Source of the DNA: an uncultured Blautia sp.
GTDB lineage: Bacteria > Bacillota > Clostridia > Lachnospirales > Lachnospiraceae
DNA length: 7,353 nucleotides
Direction of reading: 5' to 3'
Assembly (NCBI GenBank): GCA_900543715.1
Contig: UQSX01000116.1
Location: 1-7,353, forward strand
Part shown: positions 6,541 through 7,353 of the stretch, piece by piece
Layout: every line of letters begins with the position of its first letter
Numbering within the stretch: the stretch's first letter is position 1
Notes under the pieces: model-generated
The model's database searches: none
What the model was told of the DNA's origin: nothing
Seen by the model: the letters and a program-made list of their open reading frames with translations, nothing else
Program-made: the position numbers and the translations under genes

Positions 6541-6873
6541 ATGTTAAACTGGTATAAGGGGCTGTATGTTGGCAATAATGCAAAAAAGAAAAAAAAGAAG
6601 CTGATCCGCAGGATCAATCAGGGGGCCGGGGTGATCGACGTTTATCTGATCACTCTTGCTTCCAATTCCAGGGATCAATTGGATATTTTTTCTGCCAATG
6701 AATTGCTGCAGAAAGCAAGGCGGAAAAACTGTCCGGTGATCGTAGGGCTTGCCTGCGGCTACTGGGAGGCCCTGGAGCTGGTGGAGGAGCTGGTGCAGCG
6801 GACTTATGAAGAAACCGGAACCGGAGAAGTGAGAAAATGGCTGGAAAGACAGATAGGGGAGGACAGCAGGTAA
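6541..6873 (+). CDS. Conserved-looking protein of unknown function
   Basis: I do not recognise a named domain. I have an impression of similar short proteins in Lachnospiraceae beginning with a WYKGLYVG-like motif. The 110-residue product has WYKGLYVG (4-11), a run of six lysines (K15-K20), a probable beta strand VIDVYLITLA (31-40), a second hydrophobic stretch PVIVGLACG (65-73), and a long amphipathic helix rich in Glu and Leu (about 75-105). No signal peptide or membrane segment is visible, so it is probably a small alpha/beta cytoplasmic protein. The start ATG 6541 lies 24 bases after the pap stop with only a purine-rich GGGAAGAG (6527-6534) as ribosome binding site, which is modest. The stop is 4 bases before the DUF2953 gene, consistent with one operon. 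Coding status is supported by its position, codon use like its neighbours, and lack of overlap with other genes. Confidence 0.8.
   Translation: MLNWYKGLYVGNNAKKKKKKLIRRINQGAGVIDVYLITLASNSRDQLDIFSANELLQKARRKNCPVIVGLACGYWEALELVEELVQRTYEETGTGEVRKWLERQIGEDSR
6582..6616 (+). other. Possible slippery sequence plus hairpin (frameshift-like signal)
   Basis: Within the lysine run of the unknown gene, codons GCA AAA AAG AAA AAA AAG AAG carry two in-phase A-AAA-AAG heptamers (6582-6588 and 6591-6597), the same heptamer and phase used in E. coli dnaX. Four bases downstream is a perfect 6-bp hairpin, TGATCC-GCA-GGATCA (6602-6616). A -1 shift at the first heptamer would read to a TGA at 6699-6701, giving about 53 residues. 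No well-placed stimulatory Shine-Dalgarno is seen upstream. Lysine-rich coding easily makes this heptamer (another lies at 2871-2877 in the PBP gene), so function is only a possibility. Confidence 0.25.
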
Positions 6874-6877
6874 CAAA

Positions 6878-7353
6878 ATGGCAGTGTTACATATTGTTTT
6901 AACGATCTTAAAAATTATAGGAATCCTTCTGCTGATCCTGCTGGGAATTCTCTTACTGACAGTGCTTGCGGTACTTTTCTGTCCGGTGAGATACAGTGCT
7001 CAGGGATACAAAGATGAGGAAAAATATGGAGGAAGAGCCAAGGTTTCCTGGCTCTGTCATCTGATTTCTTTTACGGTCTGGTATGACAGCAGAGAAGGGG
7101 AAACAGGATATGGGATCCGTATTTTCGGGATTCCTCTTTTAAAGCTTCTTGAAGCGCTTTCAAAGAGAAAAGAAAAGAAAAGGCTGGAGGAAGTACAGAA
7201 AACAGAAAAGGAAATCCTCCAAAAGGAGAGCAGGGAAATATCGGATAAAGAAGAAATGCCGGATGAAGAACAGCCGGAAAAAGAGCTGGAGAGTGAAAGG
7301 GCTTCTGAGGAAAAGCCCGTCCGGCAGGAAGAAAGCTCCGGAAGAAAAACTGA
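6878..7353 (+). CDS. DUF2953 domain membrane protein, 3' truncated by window edge
   Basis: The frame runs from ATG 6878 to the right edge with 158 complete codons and no stop; the final TGA of the window is out of frame. The start lies 4 bases after the preceding gene, with AGGT (6868-6871) six bases upstream and a stronger GGGGAGGA further off. Residues 4-35 form one long hydrophobic helix, followed by CPVRYSAQGY (35-44), RAKVSWLCHL (53-62) and YGIRIFGIPLL (78-88), the order typical of DUF2953 proteins such as Bacillus YtfI. From about residue 95 to the edge the sequence is almost entirely Lys, Glu, Arg and Gln, a charged, probably disordered or coiled segment; family members often have such an insert before the conserved C-terminal part, which would lie outside the window. 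The function of the family is unknown. In Bacillus its gene sits beside ytfJ (gerW), a sporulation gene, so a spore link is possible. Confidence 0.85.
   Translation, partial: MAVLHIVLTILKIIGILLLILLGILLLTVLAVLFCPVRYSAQGYKDEEKYGGRAKVSWLCHLISFTVWYDSREGETGYGIRIFGIPLLKLLEALSKRKEKKRLEEVQKTEKEILQKESREISDKEEMPDEEQPEKELESERASEEKPVRQEESSGRKT

Noticed and set aside
6525..6557. Ten-codon ORF (MGREFYVKLV) overlapping the start of the unknown gene
   Set aside because: Too short and out of frame with the supported 110-residue gene; no strong signal favours it.

Overview
The window looks chromosomal and comes from a Gram-positive Clostridia-type bacterium, most likely Lachnospiraceae. The basis is moderate-to-low GC, strong AGGAGG-type ribosome binding sites, all genes on one strand with tight spacing, and proteins whose closest remembered relatives are clostridial: a U32/DUF3656 protein, a DUF2953 membrane protein and a fused two-domain PPK2. 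No mobile element, tRNA, rRNA or CRISPR array is visible. All seven genes read left to right. The first is cut by the left edge and the last by the right edge.

Region 1 (1-4293) is a tightly packed run of three genes. First is the C-terminal two thirds or so of a U32-family protein with a DUF3656 domain and a cysteine cluster, related to the RNA hydroxylase RlhA. Eight bases later comes an FtsW/RodA/SpoVE-family glycan polymerase. Its 3' end overlaps a class B penicillin-binding protein by up to 41 bp. The last two should form a polymerase/transpeptidase pair for peptidoglycan synthesis. Their sequence features and sizes recall the RodA-PbpA pair of Actinobacteria more than the classical E. 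coli RodA-PBP2.

Region 2 (4294-4918) is a stand-alone unit: a plausible sigma-A promoter (TTGCGC, 17 bp, TATACT), a strong Shine-Dalgarno, a 150-residue Nudix hydrolase with a perfect Nudix box, and a long terminator-like hairpin.

Region 3 (4919-7353) starts with a near-consensus ribosome binding site. It encodes a 504-residue polyphosphate:AMP phosphotransferase made of two PPK2 domains; the first has lost key active-site residues and the second is intact. It is followed 24 bases later by a 110-residue conserved-looking protein of unknown function, and 4 bases after that by the start of a DUF2953 membrane protein that runs off the right edge.

Most of the window is ordinary core genome. I found no convincing new multi-gene system. 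The points most worth a second look are the opposite charges of the two cytoplasmic tails in the RodA/PBP pair, the degenerate N-terminal half of the PPK2 fusion, the lysine-run slippery sequence plus hairpin in the unknown gene, and the unknown gene itself.
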